The notes under the pieces are model-generated. The model was not told the origin of the DNA, ran no database searches, and was given only the letters and a program-made list of their open reading frames with translations. From Ignavibacteriota bacterium (GTDB lineage Bacteria > Bacteroidota > Ignavibacteria > UBA10030 > SZUA-254): a stretch of DNA of 64,000 nucleotides. Every line of letters starts with the position of its first letter. Within the stretch, counting starts at the first letter, position 1. Shown one piece after another: positions 16,364 to 26,353 of the stretch. Location: contig JACREZ010000025.1 in assembly GCA_016212665.1 (NCBI GenBank), positions 117,570 through 181,569 on the forward strand, written 5' to 3'. Made by a program: the position numbers and the translations under genes.

Positions 16364-17248
16364 TTGGGAACCCAACTCCGCTACATCCTCGCCTCGATGC
16401 GGCTCCAGCAATGGATTAAGAATTTCTTCATCTTTGCCGCGCTGATTTTCTCCGGGCATCTTTTCAAACAAGAAGATGTCGTGCAAACGATTTTCGGATT
16501 TTTCTTTTTCTCATTTCTTGCCAGCAGTATTTACATCATCAACGATGTTACTGATTTGGAAAAAGACAAACAGCATCCGGAAAAATCAAAACGCCCGCTC
16601 CCATCAGGCAAACTGAGTGTTTCCACCGCCATCTTCATTTCAATTCTTCTCCTCATGGTAGGACTTGCAGGAAGTTTTTCCCTCTCGAAGGAATTCGGTT
16701 TCGTCGGTTCTGCGTATCTTGCCATCAATCTCCTGTATTCTTTCGGATTGAAAAATATTGTCATCCTTGATGTCATGACCATTGCATCGGGATTTGTGTT
16801 GCGTGTGGTTGCAGGCGCAGTCCTCATCAACGTTCCCACTTCCGAGTGGTTAATTATCTGCACTATGCTTCTTTCATTGTTTCTCGGATTCAACAAACGA
16901 CGACATGAACTCACGCTACTCGACGAACAAGCGAACACGCATCGTTCCGTTTTACAATTTTACAGCCCGTACTTCCTCGACCAGATGATTGGAATCGTCA
17001 CCGCATCAACAGTCATGTCGTATGCACTCTACACAATTTCTGAAGAAACAATTAAGAAATTCGGGACGAAGAATCTCATCTATACCGCTCCGTTCGTACT
17101 GTATGGAATTTTTCGGTATCTTTATCTTGTTCATAAAGAACATGAAGGCGGCAACCCGACCAAACTTGCCGTGTCGGACAAACCGCTTCTCTTCAATATT
17201 ATTTTATGGATAACAATTTCTGCATTTATCATCTATTATAAACCATGA
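16364..17248 (+). CDS. UbiA-family prenyltransferase, decaprenyl-phosphate phosphoribosyltransferase-like
   Basis: 294 residues, about eight membrane segments. The first motif INDVTDLEKDKQHPEKSKRP carries the Asp-rich metal and diphosphate site, and the N-terminus LASMRLQQWIKNFFIFA matches the decaprenyl-phosphate phosphoribosyltransferase subgroup of the UbiA superfamily. That enzyme joins PRPP to a polyprenyl phosphate, the first step to decaprenyl-phospho-arabinose. The TTG start at 16364 retains the LxxLxxSMR family N-terminus; an ATG at 16397 would remove it. The stop overlaps the DUF362 start (ATGA). Confidence 0.82.
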   Translation: MGTQLRYILASMRLQQWIKNFFIFAALIFSGHLFKQEDVVQTIFGFFFFSFLASSIYIINDVTDLEKDKQHPEKSKRPLPSGKLSVSTAIFISILLLMVGLAGSFSLSKEFGFVGSAYLAINLLYSFGLKNIVILDVMTIASGFVLRVVAGAVLINVPTSEWLIICTMLLSLFLGFNKRRHELTLLDEQANTHRSVLQFYSPYFLDQMIGIVTASTVMSYALYTISEETIKKFGTKNLIYTAPFVLYGIFRYLYLVHKEHEGGNPTKLAVSDKPLLFNIILWITISAFIIYYKP

Positions 17249-18366
17249 AATCAAAAGTCGCTGTTCTGAAAGTTACTCCCAAAACAATTCTTCAAGATGT
17301 TGAACAACTTATGCACCTTGCCGGATTCGAGCAAGCGCTTGCTAAAGGTTCGACGACAATTCTGAAAGACAACATTTCATGGCACTTCCCTTTCCCTGCC
17401 GCCAACACAACTCCGTGGCAAATGGAAGGAACCGTTCTCGCGCTCCGCAATGCCGGATATAACGACATCACCTGCGTACAAAATAAAACTGTCGTGACGA
17501 ACGCATTCAAAGGGGAAGACCTGAACAACTACGTTCCCATCTTCAAGCGATACAATATTCCTGTTCTGTATAATTTCAAAGAAGAAGACATAACATGGAA
17601 AACGTACAAGCCGAAAGCAAAGATGCACGTGCTTGATAACATATATCCCGAAGGAATTACCATCCCGGAATATTTTGAAGGAAAGAATATTATTCATCTA
17701 CCGACGGTGAAATGCCACATTTACACGACAACAACGGGAGCGATGAAGAATGCTTTTGGCGGATTGCTGAACACGAAGCGACACTACACTCACTCATGGA
17801 TTCACAAAACGCTTGTTGATTTGCTTGCCATCCAGAAAGAAATTCACTCAGGAATTTTTGCAGTGATGGATGGAACCACTGCGGGAAACGGTCCCGGTCC
17901 CCGCACGATGTTTCCTGTCATTAAAGATTACATGCTTGCAAGCGAAGACCAGGTTGCTATAGATGCTGTCGCCGCAAAAATGATGGGCTTCGACCCGCTC
18001 AGTCTTGAATATATCAACGTCGCGCATCAGGATAAACTCGGTGTCGGAGATGTGCGTGATATTGAAATCGTTGGCGCGGATATTTCTAACGAGTCGTGGG
18101 GATTTCACGTCGGCGATAACGGCGCAAGCATGGTTGGTGATTTAATGTGGTTCGGTCCGTTGAAGGGAATGCAAAAACTTTTCTTCCACACTCCGCTTGT
18201 CAATGTTTTCATTATGGGTTCCGAAGCATACCACGATTATTACCGTTGGCCCCTCAAAGACCGGAAAGTATTTGAAGATTGGAAAGCGAACACGCATTGG
18301 GGAAAACTCTTCACTGAGTATGAAACCGGTGAAATTTGGAAACAAGCTATTCACTCTGCTGCCTAA
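17245..18366 (+). CDS. DUF362-domain protein
   Basis: 373 residues, translationally coupled to the prenyltransferase by ATGA overlap. DUF362 landmarks are ISWHFPFPAANTTPW, IIHLPTVKCHIYTTTTGAMK, FAVMDGTTAGNGPGPRTM and IDAVAAKMMGFDPLSLEYI. Some DUF362 proteins carry a ferredoxin-like Fe-S domain; none is seen here. Function unknown; the conserved aspartate and glycine loops suggest a metal-dependent enzyme (inference). Confidence 0.82.
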   Translation: MKSKVAVLKVTPKTILQDVEQLMHLAGFEQALAKGSTTILKDNISWHFPFPAANTTPWQMEGTVLALRNAGYNDITCVQNKTVVTNAFKGEDLNNYVPIFKRYNIPVLYNFKEEDITWKTYKPKAKMHVLDNIYPEGITIPEYFEGKNIIHLPTVKCHIYTTTTGAMKNAFGGLLNTKRHYTHSWIHKTLVDLLAIQKEIHSGIFAVMDGTTAGNGPGPRTMFPVIKDYMLASEDQVAIDAVAAKMMGFDPLSLEYINVAHQDKLGVGDVRDIEIVGADISNESWGFHVGDNGASMVGDLMWFGPLKGMQKLFFHTPLVNVFIMGSEAYHDYYRWPLKDRKVFEDWKANTHWGKLFTEYETGEIWKQAIHSAA

Positions 18367-18368
18367 TT

Positions 18369-18460
18369 GGTTGGCGGTTTCGGGTTTGTGGTTTGTATTC
18401 TTTCGTTTGTTGATAATTCTCGAACCTGTAACCGCTAACCGCCAACCGTCAACCACAAAC
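18369..18460. repeat. Word repeats with inverted arms between DUF362 and EamA genes
   Basis: GTTGGCGGTT and GTTTGTGGTT on the left are matched by AACCGCCAAC and AACCACAAAC on the right. The right side is a run of AACCGYYAACC words. The arms are not nested in hairpin order, so two alternative pairings compete. It belongs to the same class of word repeats seen in other gaps. Confidence 0.6.
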
Positions 18461-18463
18461 TAA

Positions 18464-19345
18464 TTGAGTAAACAACCTAAAGCCGAATTCCTCCTCTTCC
18501 TCACGACCTTCGTTTGGGGAAGCACATTCGTTGTGGTGAAAGGTTCGCTTGATGATGCCTCTCCGCTCTTCTTCATTACTCTACGATTTCTTCTCTCCTC
18601 GGCGATTTTATTTCTCGTTTTCTACAAAAAGATTCGAGCGATGACTACTTCCGCTCTTAAGAGCGGAATCATCCTCGGACTTTTTCTTTATGTTGGATTT
18701 GCAGTTCAAACAGTTGGTTTGCAATATACGACTGCTTCCAAGTCGGCATTCTTTACGGGAATGTTGGTGGTGTTTACTCCAATCGTTCAGTTCATTATTG
18801 AAAAACGACTGCCGTTATTGGGAAATATTATCGGAGTGATTCTCTCCGCCATCGGTTTGTTTCTTCTGACATCACCTGAAGGTTCCGCATTCAACATCGG
18901 CGATGCGCTGACGTTACTCTGCGCAATCCTTTTCGGATTTTATATTGTTTATTTAGATGTCGTCTCGCAGAGAGATGACAGAGATGTTCTCACCTTCATG
19001 CAGTTGTTCGTCTCGGCTGTGTTGGGAGTAATCTCTGCCCTCGTGTTTGAAGATATTCGATTCTCATTCAACTCCGATTTGATTTCTTCGTTACTCTACC
19101 TAACCATCTTTGCAACCATTCTTACAACATGGATTCAAAATCGTTTTCAGGGAGATACGACACCGACACGCGCCGCTGTCATCTTCACGCTCGAGCCTGT
19201 TATCGCCGCAACGTTTGCCTATTATGTCAGAGATGAAATGTTAGGAACGACCGGATTGCTCGGTGCGGGAATTATTATTACCGGATTATTGATTTCTGAA
19301 TTTTCAGGAATGATTCCTGTCCTCAACAAAAACTTCGGAAAATGA
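18464..19345 (+). CDS. EamA/DMT-family transporter
   Basis: 293 residues with about ten membrane segments and two EamA repeats. The opening TTFVWGSTFVVVKGSLDDASPLF is the typical first helix (seen in part as FVWGSTFVVVKG), and RAAVIFTLEPVIAATFAYY marks the last conserved helix of repeat two. It probably exports or imports a small metabolite; substrate unknown. The start is a TTG directly after the word repeats; I see no better ATG nearby. Confidence 0.85.
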   Translation: MSKQPKAEFLLFLTTFVWGSTFVVVKGSLDDASPLFFITLRFLLSSAILFLVFYKKIRAMTTSALKSGIILGLFLYVGFAVQTVGLQYTTASKSAFFTGMLVVFTPIVQFIIEKRLPLLGNIIGVILSAIGLFLLTSPEGSAFNIGDALTLLCAILFGFYIVYLDVVSQRDDRDVLTFMQLFVSAVLGVISALVFEDIRFSFNSDLISSLLYLTIFATILTTWIQNRFQGDTTPTRAAVIFTLEPVIAATFAYYVRDEMLGTTGLLGAGIIITGLLISEFSGMIPVLNKNFGK

Positions 19346-19346
19346 A

Positions 19347-19372
19347 AAAGCCCGTCATTTCTGACAGGCTTT
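19347..19372 (-). terminator. Rho-independent terminator of the carboxypeptidase gene
   Basis: AAAGCCCGTCA-TTTC-TGACAGGCTTT forms an 11-bp stem with one mismatch and a 4-nt loop. On the minus strand it is followed by CTTTTTCATTTT, the better T-run, so it mainly serves the leftward carboxypeptidase gene, though it may also act on the EamA gene. Confidence 0.75.
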
Positions 19373-19398
19373 CTCAACTACCCAATACTCATCTACTT

Positions 19399-22300
19399 TT
19401 ACTTCATCAACATCATCGTCTTCGATGAATGAAATTCGCCTGTTACAAGCCGATACGTGTAAACCCCGCTCGACAAGTTCGAGGCATCCCACTCAACCGA
19501 TTTGTAACCTGCTTCAACATTTCCTTCAACCACAGAAGAGACTTCTTCCCCGAGCATATTATAGATTTTCAGGGTAACATAACCGGAAACAGGCAACTGG
19601 AAACTGATAACCGTTGTCGGGTTGAACGGGTTCGGATAGTTCTGTTCTAAACTGAAGGTTTCGGGTTTATGGTTTCGGGTTTCGGGTGTGTTGCCGTCGC
19701 CTTCAGGCGGCGGGGGTGGTAACTCGTTCATTGCAACAATTTTTATTTTTCCTAATGACAAATAACTATTGACTAAGGACGACAGTATAAGCGTTCCCGC
19801 CTGATTCACTTTTACCCAATATCCTTTTCCTGGTTGAATAGTATTCGTGATGGAATACCCGCTTGTGTATTCATAAAACTCAGAGGTAACAATTCCCCCC
19901 GGATTAGAAGTAATCATGTTGACTGAAAGCGGGTCAGAAATTGAACCGACTAAGTTCCATCCTTCGCTGACCGGTATTGACTGGTATTGATGAGTATTTC
20001 CAACGACGCCAACATTTTGCGCGCCGTTGAATTTCATCCAATATCCAACACCGTTTGCAAGAGTTTCCTTTTCAACATACGCACCTTCAAAAGCAAACGC
20101 TGATGAAGTTGAACTACCGAACAATGTTGATTTTCGATAATCAGGAACAGCTAGCGGAACGGAAAGCAGATTCCACCTGTGATTCACAGAGACTAAAATT
20201 GTTTTTGTTCCGGTTGTGAAGTTCCAACCTGAAGTCCATTCGCTCGCGCCGAAATCATTCAGCGAACGAACACGCCAGAAATATGTAACTTCATCTCCCA
20301 ACGGTCCAACGATTGTTGATGTTTGAGTGATTGTCGTATCATCAAAGACAATTGAAGTGAAAAGTGAGTCCGTAGCAATTTGTAGATGGTACCGAGTTGC
20401 ATCTACCGCACTGTTCCACTCGAATTGCAAGGTAGATGGTAAATACGTCGAACCGTTTTCCGGTTCAACGAGAAGAGTCGCGGCTGGCGGAGTTCCAAGC
20501 GTAGAAAAACTTCTGATTTCTGAGAACATGCTCGTTCCACCAATGTTCACCGCTTTCACTCTCCAGAAATATTTCGAGTCAAGATTCAATCCCGAAACTT
20601 CTTTCGAAGTATCGGTTAGCGTGGAATCATCAATCAACAAAGAAGTAAAATTGGTATCGCTTGCTAGTTGGATGATGTATGAAGCGGCTCCGGAGGCTGT
20701 ATTCCAGGTTAAGGTTGTCGTAAGGGGAAGTAATTGCTGAGCGTTTGCCGGAAACACAAGTGTTGGCAAAGCAGGCGGAGCGACGATGGTTGTGAATGTC
20801 CATGCATCTGTGAAGTCACTTGCACCGACATTATTCTTTGCCCAAACGCGCCACCAGTATTGCGTGTTATAATTCAACGGTTGAAGCATTTTCACCGTGT
20901 CGGTCAGTGTAGAATCGTCAAACACGTTTGAAGTGAAATCAACATCAGAAGCAACTTGTAAACGATAACTCAATGCCGCTGAAGATGAGTACCAACGTAA
21001 CGTCGGTCTTCGAGGAATATTGAGCGAATCGTTCGGCGGATAGTTGAGCGCAGGCGTACTTGCCGCGGCTGTGTCATAATTCGGATTCCACCCGAACAAA
21101 CGAATATCATCAACATAAAATCCATCACGTTGTTCTCCGCCATCTGCCGCGACACGGAAACGGATTTTGATTTGACTTCCTGAGTAACTGCTGAGGTCAG
21201 CATCTTGTTCTACCCATGTTAACCCCGGCGTGTAACTTTCAAATCCCCAGGCAGTTGTCGGTTGAGAAGTTGCACGACCTGAACCGGAATGTGAAAGTTT
21301 CGTTTTCAATGTCGCCCAACTGGAGCCGTTGTTGGTTGAAATTTCTACTGTTGCAAAATCCCACGAGGGTTCGATAGCCCACTTCGTCCAGAACTTCAGT
21401 TGCGAATACTGATAACTTACCAAGTTAATTTGACTGTTCAATGTGAGCGAATTGTTCGCGTTCGCCAAATAGTTACCACTCGGACTATCCGTAAAAGCAT
21501 TGGGTGCGGAATGTGATGTTGTCGTCACTCCCCAACCGGAACCCGTCGTCCAATTCCCTGTGCCGCTCGACGCACTGTCTGCAAGCAATGTCGCAGGAGT
21601 TCCCAAAAACATTTTTATCGTATCACGTTTCAAAAATCCATCGCCATCTGTTTGCGTGATATACAGCCAGAATGGAACTCCGGTCACCGCTGTTCCGATT
21701 ACGTTTCCTGTAAATGTCACCGGTGTTGTAACTTGCTTAGGGATGCTATCAACAACAATAGTAGACGATAAAAACTGCACTGACGCATCAGAGGCAGCGA
21801 TGTTGACATTCAATCCTTGTGCAGTTTTGAGTCCCTTGTTTTTTATGTTGAGCAATAACGAAAATGCCTCACCTCGGTCAAAAAATCCATTGCCTCCTTC
21901 ATCAATAACTGAGTAGTTTTTCAGACTTGAATATGACCCTGCTAAGTAGGATAGTTCTTTATTCTGTCTGAGGTTTTGTTGTGCAAGAGGAAATATCTCA
22001 CCGGTCGAGGGCCAAAAACCGGATGTTCCAACTTCGGGAGTCATCGCGAACGTTCGTGCTTTGCCGAGCGATGTATCTCCAAACATATAATCGTCCGAGT
22101 TCCCTCTTGTTGAATAATTGACTGTTTGTTGGTCGGTACCATTCGTGTAATGATTATCGGCAGTCATGTCATACGCCCACTCACGGTAAATGAGTGAGTC
22201 GCTGTTTTCACTTGATGTGTATCCGTATGGATAAATGAGATAATTTCCATAGGTGTGATAGTTAAATACAGTTTTGAAATTATGTGCCCGCATGAACACA

Positions 22301-23169
22301 TCTATCGCCGCGTTTTCCGGTTCTGAAAATGGTGCTGTGCCGCGATACGTTTCACTGCTCGTCGTTGTGCTTGAGCCGCCATTCGATGCATTCCACATAT
22401 AATACGGGCCATAGTTTCGATTAGGGTCAACGCCGTACGTACCGTCACCATTATTTTTTCGATTCTTTCTCCACATACCGCCGCCACTGGGGTTTGTTGT
22501 CTGATTATAGACATAACCATCAGCGTTCATCACCGGGATAAAGTACATTTGCCTGTTGTTCACGAGATATGTTGCTTCGTCGTTCGTTCCGTAGTTTTGC
22601 AACAGCCACCACATGTAATACATCACCGTCATCATCCCTTCCGGTTCACGCGCATGATGAAGCGCAGTGTACAAAACTTCCGGCTCGCCTTCTTCGGTAT
22701 CCGGGTTATCGGAAATTTTTACAAACCACATTGAACGACCTTCAATTGTTGTCCCCATCGAGGCTTTCGTTGTAATGAGTGATGGGTATTGTAACTTCAT
22801 CGTGTCCAATTGTCTGCCGACCTCTGCATACGTGTAATATCCTCCCATGCTTCCGTAGCCAAATCCAAGCGCATTGACAGGTTCTTTCGTCAACCTCGAT
22901 TCTTCAAACTTTGCCATGTCATCAATAACAACTTCGAAACCGACACCCATTTCCGTTAGTTTCTCACGTTCAAATCTACCTGCGACAAACTCCATCCAAT
23001 CTCCGACTTTGCCACTCATACCGCAATAATCAATCCCCGAAGACCACACTTGTTCGAGCGAAGTTCTGTCGGGAATGTAAATTTTGATGCGCGAAACCTT
23101 CTCAGGTGGTTCGGCAATCAACAATGAAGAAAGAAAAAGTGAAACTAATACAAGAAGTCGGATGTTCAT
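19399..23169 (-). CDS. Secreted M14 zinc carboxypeptidase with FN3 repeats and T9SS sorting domain
   Basis: About 1256 residues from ATG 23169 (MNIRLLVLVSLFLSSLLIA signal peptide); upstream ATGs are possible. After a ~110-residue propeptide comes the M14 domain: zinc ligands in HHAREPEG and FNYHTYGN, substrate residues in VDPNRNYG, catalytic Glu in TPEVGTSGFW. Then a beta-sandwich resembling MAM/immune-inhibitor modules (residues ~540-730), three FN3 modules each with YFWRV or YWWRV, a beta region, and a T9SS type-A sorting domain (SLEQNYPNPFNPTTVISF ... LSSGVYTYRL). It is exported and anchored or released by the type IX machinery. The linker TPETRNHKPETF just before the sorting domain is encoded by word-repeat DNA. 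Confidence 0.95.
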   Translation of the reverse strand: MNIRLLVLVSLFLSSLLIAEPPEKVSRIKIYIPDRTSLEQVWSSGIDYCGMSGKVGDWMEFVAGRFEREKLTEMGVGFEVVIDDMAKFEESRLTKEPVNALGFGYGSMGGYYTYAEVGRQLDTMKLQYPSLITTKASMGTTIEGRSMWFVKISDNPDTEEGEPEVLYTALHHAREPEGMMTVMYYMWWLLQNYGTNDEATYLVNNRQMYFIPVMNADGYVYNQTTNPSGGGMWRKNRKNNGDGTYGVDPNRNYGPYYMWNASNGGSSTTTSSETYRGTAPFSEPENAAIDVFMRAHNFKTVFNYHTYGNYLIYPYGYTSSENSDSLIYREWAYDMTADNHYTNGTDQQTVNYSTRGNSDDYMFGDTSLGKARTFAMTPEVGTSGFWPSTGEIFPLAQQNLRQNKELSYLAGSYSSLKNYSVIDEGGNGFFDRGEAFSLLLNIKNKGLKTAQGLNVNIAASDASVQFLSSTIVVDSIPKQVTTPVTFTGNVIGTAVTGVPFWLYITQTDGDGFLKRDTIKMFLGTPATLLADSASSGTGNWTTGSGWGVTTTSHSAPNAFTDSPSGNYLANANNSLTLNSQINLVSYQYSQLKFWTKWAIEPSWDFATVEISTNNGSSWATLKTKLSHSGSGRATSQPTTAWGFESYTPGLTWVEQDADLSSYSGSQIKIRFRVAADGGEQRDGFYVDDIRLFGWNPNYDTAAASTPALNYPPNDSLNIPRRPTLRWYSSSAALSYRLQVASDVDFTSNVFDDSTLTDTVKMLQPLNYNTQYWWRVWAKNNVGASDFTDAWTFTTIVAPPALPTLVFPANAQQLLPLTTTLTWNTASGAASYIIQLASDTNFTSLLIDDSTLTDTSKEVSGLNLDSKYFWRVKAVNIGGTSMFSEIRSFSTLGTPPAATLLVEPENGSTYLPSTLQFEWNSAVDATRYHLQIATDSLFTSIVFDDTTITQTSTIVGPLGDEVTYFWRVRSLNDFGASEWTSGWNFTTGTKTILVSVNHRWNLLSVPLAVPDYRKSTLFGSSTSSAFAFEGAYVEKETLANGVGYWMKFNGAQNVGVVGNTHQYQSIPVSEGWNLVGSISDPLSVNMITSNPGGIVTSEFYEYTSGYSITNTIQPGKGYWVKVNQAGTLILSSLVNSYLSLGKIKIVAMNELPPPPPEGDGNTPETRNHKPETFSLEQNYPNPFNPTTVISFQLPVSGYVTLKIYNMLGEEVSSVVEGNVEAGYKSVEWDASNLSSGVYTYRLVTGEFHSSKTMMLMK

Positions 23170-23352
23170 GGTTGTGATGTTCATGGATTGTAAATTGTTA
23201 GGACAAATATAGAGAATTGCTGTGGGAATCTCAAGCATGAGAGATACAAACGGGTTTGGTTCTCAATCGGTATTTTGATAGATTTACCACCGAGTTTATT
23301 GACGAATGACGATTGCCTACGGCTCATTGAGTATCATTGAATCATTTTTATT

Positions 23353-24288
23353 ATGAAGAATATCCTTTTCACTTTTTGCCTCTTTTGTTGTTTCACCCCT
23401 CTCCTTTTTGCCGGAGGCACGTATGATTTTCTCCGGCAGGATGTAGGCGCGAGGGCGGCAGCGCTGGGCGGAAATTTTGTTTCCGTCGCGAACGACCCGA
23501 ACATTATTTTCTACAATCCTGCAGGACTTGCCACGCTTGAGAACAATAAACTTTCATTCGGGTATTTCAAACACCTGCTTGATATTAATTCGGGACACGC
23601 TTCGTACTCAAGAAACATCAATAATTTTGGAAGCGTCGGTCTCGGTTTGCTTTACACAAACTATGGTGAATTTCAAATGACGGGAGAAGAAGGTCAGGAT
23701 TTGGGAACGTTCAACGCAGGTGACTTTGCCGCGGTGCTTGGCTACGGCGCCGAAATGGAAAACGGTTTGCAATACGGAGTGAACAGTAAATTTATTTTTT
23801 CTTCCATCGGAGGATACCAATCAACAGCGGTTGCAGTTGACCTTGGCGTACGGTACGTTGTCTCCCCTCAAAGTTTTATCCTCGGTGCAAGCGTGACGAA
23901 TATTGGCGCTCAACTCGACCCGTATATCAACACAAGAGAAAATCTCCCGTTGAATGTACAGGTCGGAGCGACAATTTATCCTGAACATGTGCCTGCCGCA
24001 ATTTCCATTGGCTTCAGTAAAATGAATGAGCAACAAGATAATATTCTCGACAGGTTCAAAACATTTGCTGTTGGCATAGAATTTACAGCAAGTGAAAATG
24101 TTGCGTTGAGATTTGGTTACAACAACGAGAAGCGTCGTGAATTAAAACTCGGTACAAGTTCCGGTCTCGCGGGATTTTCCATCGGCGCTGGCTTCCAATC
24201 CGAATTGTATATGATTGATTATGCGTTCAACTCACTGGGAAAAATTGGTTCGATTCACCGGGTAAGTCTTGGAATTAATATCAATTGA
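23353..24288 (+). CDS. PorV/PorQ-family outer-membrane protein
   Basis: 311 residues: signal peptide (FTFCLFCCFTPLLFAGG), then a beta-barrel-like protein with the opening DVGARAAALGGNFVSVAND and FYNPAGLATL that define the PorV/PorQ group. PorV and PorQ work in T9SS, where PorV ferries cargo to the attachment complex. It is divergent from the T9SS client carboxypeptidase, which fits that role, but many genomes carry several paralogues, so I do not assign a symbol. Ends in the barrel strand RVSLGININ. Confidence 0.85.
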   Translation: MKNILFTFCLFCCFTPLLFAGGTYDFLRQDVGARAAALGGNFVSVANDPNIIFYNPAGLATLENNKLSFGYFKHLLDINSGHASYSRNINNFGSVGLGLLYTNYGEFQMTGEEGQDLGTFNAGDFAAVLGYGAEMENGLQYGVNSKFIFSSIGGYQSTAVAVDLGVRYVVSPQSFILGASVTNIGAQLDPYINTRENLPLNVQVGATIYPEHVPAAISIGFSKMNEQQDNILDRFKTFAVGIEFTASENVALRFGYNNEKRRELKLGTSSGLAGFSIGAGFQSELYMIDYAFNSLGKIGSIHRVSLGININ

Positions 24289-24353
24289 CTCATTGAGGAT
24301 TGCAACATTGCAGATTGATAAGAATAATTCAATCGTAAATCGTCAATCGTACT

Positions 24354-25097
24354 TCAGGAGATAAGATTTTCCAACAAACTCTGACTGAAGTAGAAAAGTA
24401 ACATTCCCGCAAGAACAATAAGAGGTGCAATCCTGTTTTCCGAGCGATTGATTTCGGGAATTAAATCGCTGGCGCCGACGTAACAAACTGTTCCCGCCGT
24501 AAATGCAAATGCAATCCCCACCAACGATTGATTCACCTGCGCTAAAATAAATGCCGCAACGATTCCGAGCGTCGTAGCGCCGCCGATTGTGAGTAACGCA
24601 AGCATCGCCGTCTTCACTGTTTGTTTTGATGCAAGTGTAATGGATGCCACGGTAATTCCTTCCGGAATTTTATGGAGAATGATTGCAAAAAATATCAGCA
24701 AGCCGATAGAATAATCAAACTGCATTGCTGCCGAGATGGATAATCCATCGAAGAAGGCGTGAATCAACATCCCGGAAATTGCCGCCATACTCGCTGTTTT
24801 GGAAACCATGACTTCGTGGTGTGTTTCTTCCCCGAAATGTAAATGCCCGACAATGGTGTGTTCAAAAAAATGCAGGACTGCAAACCCCAAAACGATATAA
24901 AACGAAGCCGCGCCGCCGAGCAACTTCAAACTCTCCGGGACCAATTCAAAAAATACCAGCGCAAGGAGAAAGCCCGCGCTCAGCGCCATCAGATATTCCT
25001 GCGCTTTGCGGGGCCAATCTTTTTTGTATAACACCAGCACGCCGCCGAGAACTTCGACTGCGGACGCCAGCATACCAAATAATAAAATCCTTAGCAT
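24354..25097 (-). CDS. ZIP-family metal transporter
   Basis: 247 residues with about eight membrane segments. Helix IV carries HAFFDGLS and helix V HKIPEG, the metal-site signatures of ZIP (ZupT-like) transporters; a histidine-rich loop (HLHFGEETHHE) sits between helices III and IV. It likely imports zinc or another divalent metal. Its ATG overlaps the stop of the TPR gene by one base (TAATG), so both are co-translated. Confidence 0.92.
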   Translation of the reverse strand: MLRILLFGMLASAVEVLGGVLVLYKKDWPRKAQEYLMALSAGFLLALVFFELVPESLKLLGGAASFYIVLGFAVLHFFEHTIVGHLHFGEETHHEVMVSKTASMAAISGMLIHAFFDGLSISAAMQFDYSIGLLIFFAIILHKIPEGITVASITLASKQTVKTAMLALLTIGGATTLGIVAAFILAQVNQSLVGIAFAFTAGTVCYVGASDLIPEINRSENRIAPLIVLAGMLLFYFSQSLLENLIS

Positions 25098-26290
25098 TAT
25101 TTTCCGTACGGTGTTTTCAAATATTTCTCTGCAGACTTGTGCGAGTCCTGATACTCTTTCATATCCAGAACTTTTTTGTACTGTTTGATTGCATACTCGC
25201 GTTTCGATTGCGCATCATAAATCATCCCGACACGCAAGTTCGACATAATCATAAAACCGGACGGACCGTTCTTATCCAACGAACGGGAAAGGTCGTCCGC
25301 TTTGTAGAAATGACGTAACGCCGCATCGTGTCGTCCGTTTTGCATTTCGCTCAAACCAAGATAATAATGCGCTTCCCGCTCGACATTTTTGTTGTAGCCC
25401 AACTTGCCGATGCTTACATAGGAAAGAATCGAATCAAACTCTGCCGTCATTTCATCCCAATGTCCAAGCGCTGCGCGGCATCGTCCGACATACCGATGGA
25501 ACACAACATTGTTCGGAAATTTTTCATGCAAGCGGGCAGCAATCTCTAACGCGTTCCCGAATTGCTTTTCATACTGAAACAACAATTGCATTAAAAAGTA
25601 TGATGCTTCTATGTTGGCAAAGTTCGCCTTCTCCGATGCCTGTCGCAACTGGTTCATTCCCTTCGCGCGGTCGCCGTCAGGAAAGAAAATCATCAACGGC
25701 TTGACGAACGGATATTGTTCGGGAATCAACTCGGCATAATAATTATAAATACCGATGCCGAGCAAAACATCATAATTTGCCGGCGCCAACTTGTATGCCT
25801 GCTGAACAATCGGCAACGCAATTCTTCCGTCGTTTGCCGCTTTCACCCAATCTTCACGGTTCGCGTATAACCGTCCCCGAAACCCGATTGCACCTCCTTT
25901 GAAAAACAACGCTGTCACATCATCTTCATTCTTATCTAATCGTTCATCGCATACGTCAATTGTTTTCTCCAGCAATGTAATGAACCGTTCATCGTTCGAT
26001 TCGTTATCGAGGTCAATGAGAATCCGTTCCCATTCAATCGTTGCAAGAAAAAAATGACCCGCCGGATGGTCGGGTTGGAGACGAATCAGTTCTTTAAATT
26101 CTTTTCGTGCATTCTCAAACTGAAGGTCATAGACATAATTGATTCCCCGTTGCGTGTGAACATTAAATAAAGAATCGGATGACCATTGCGCCTCAACATT
26201 CAAAACGTAAAACAGAAAGAGAATGGAAGAAAAAAATATTTTGTGAGATTGAAGATTCACGATTGAGGATGGTGATTCAAGATTAAACAT
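25097..26290 (-). CDS. Secreted TPR-repeat protein
   Basis: About 397 residues. After a signal-like segment (KIFFSSILFLFYVLNVEAQ) the protein is helical with TPR-like repeats: NYVYDLQFENARKEFKELI, AHYYLGLSEMQNGRHDAALR and VGMIYDAQSKREYAIKQY. The N-terminal ~18 residues (FNLESPSSIVNLQS) are encoded by the word repeats AATCTTGAATCACC and AATCGTGAATC, so the real start may lie further in. It probably scaffolds a periplasmic complex; partners unknown. Confidence 0.8.
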   Translation of the reverse strand: MFNLESPSSIVNLQSHKIFFSSILFLFYVLNVEAQWSSDSLFNVHTQRGINYVYDLQFENARKEFKELIRLQPDHPAGHFFLATIEWERILIDLDNESNDERFITLLEKTIDVCDERLDKNEDDVTALFFKGGAIGFRGRLYANREDWVKAANDGRIALPIVQQAYKLAPANYDVLLGIGIYNYYAELIPEQYPFVKPLMIFFPDGDRAKGMNQLRQASEKANFANIEASYFLMQLLFQYEKQFGNALEIAARLHEKFPNNVVFHRYVGRCRAALGHWDEMTAEFDSILSYVSIGKLGYNKNVEREAHYYLGLSEMQNGRHDAALRHFYKADDLSRSLDKNGPSGFMIMSNLRVGMIYDAQSKREYAIKQYKKVLDMKEYQDSHKSAEKYLKTPYGK

Positions 26291-26300
26291 CAAACAAAGA

Positions 26301-26330
26301 AAAAGAAAGCCGACCAGATGCTGATCGGCT
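26301..26330 (-). terminator. Terminator of the downstream FN3 lipoprotein gene
   Basis: AGCCGATCAG-CAT-CTGGTCGGCT on the minus strand forms a 10-bp stem with one mismatch, followed by TTTCTTTTTCTTTG. It lies 24 bases after the stop of the lipoprotein gene at 26354. Confidence 0.75.
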
Positions 26331-26353
26331 ATGATAAATTGATGAACAGGAAA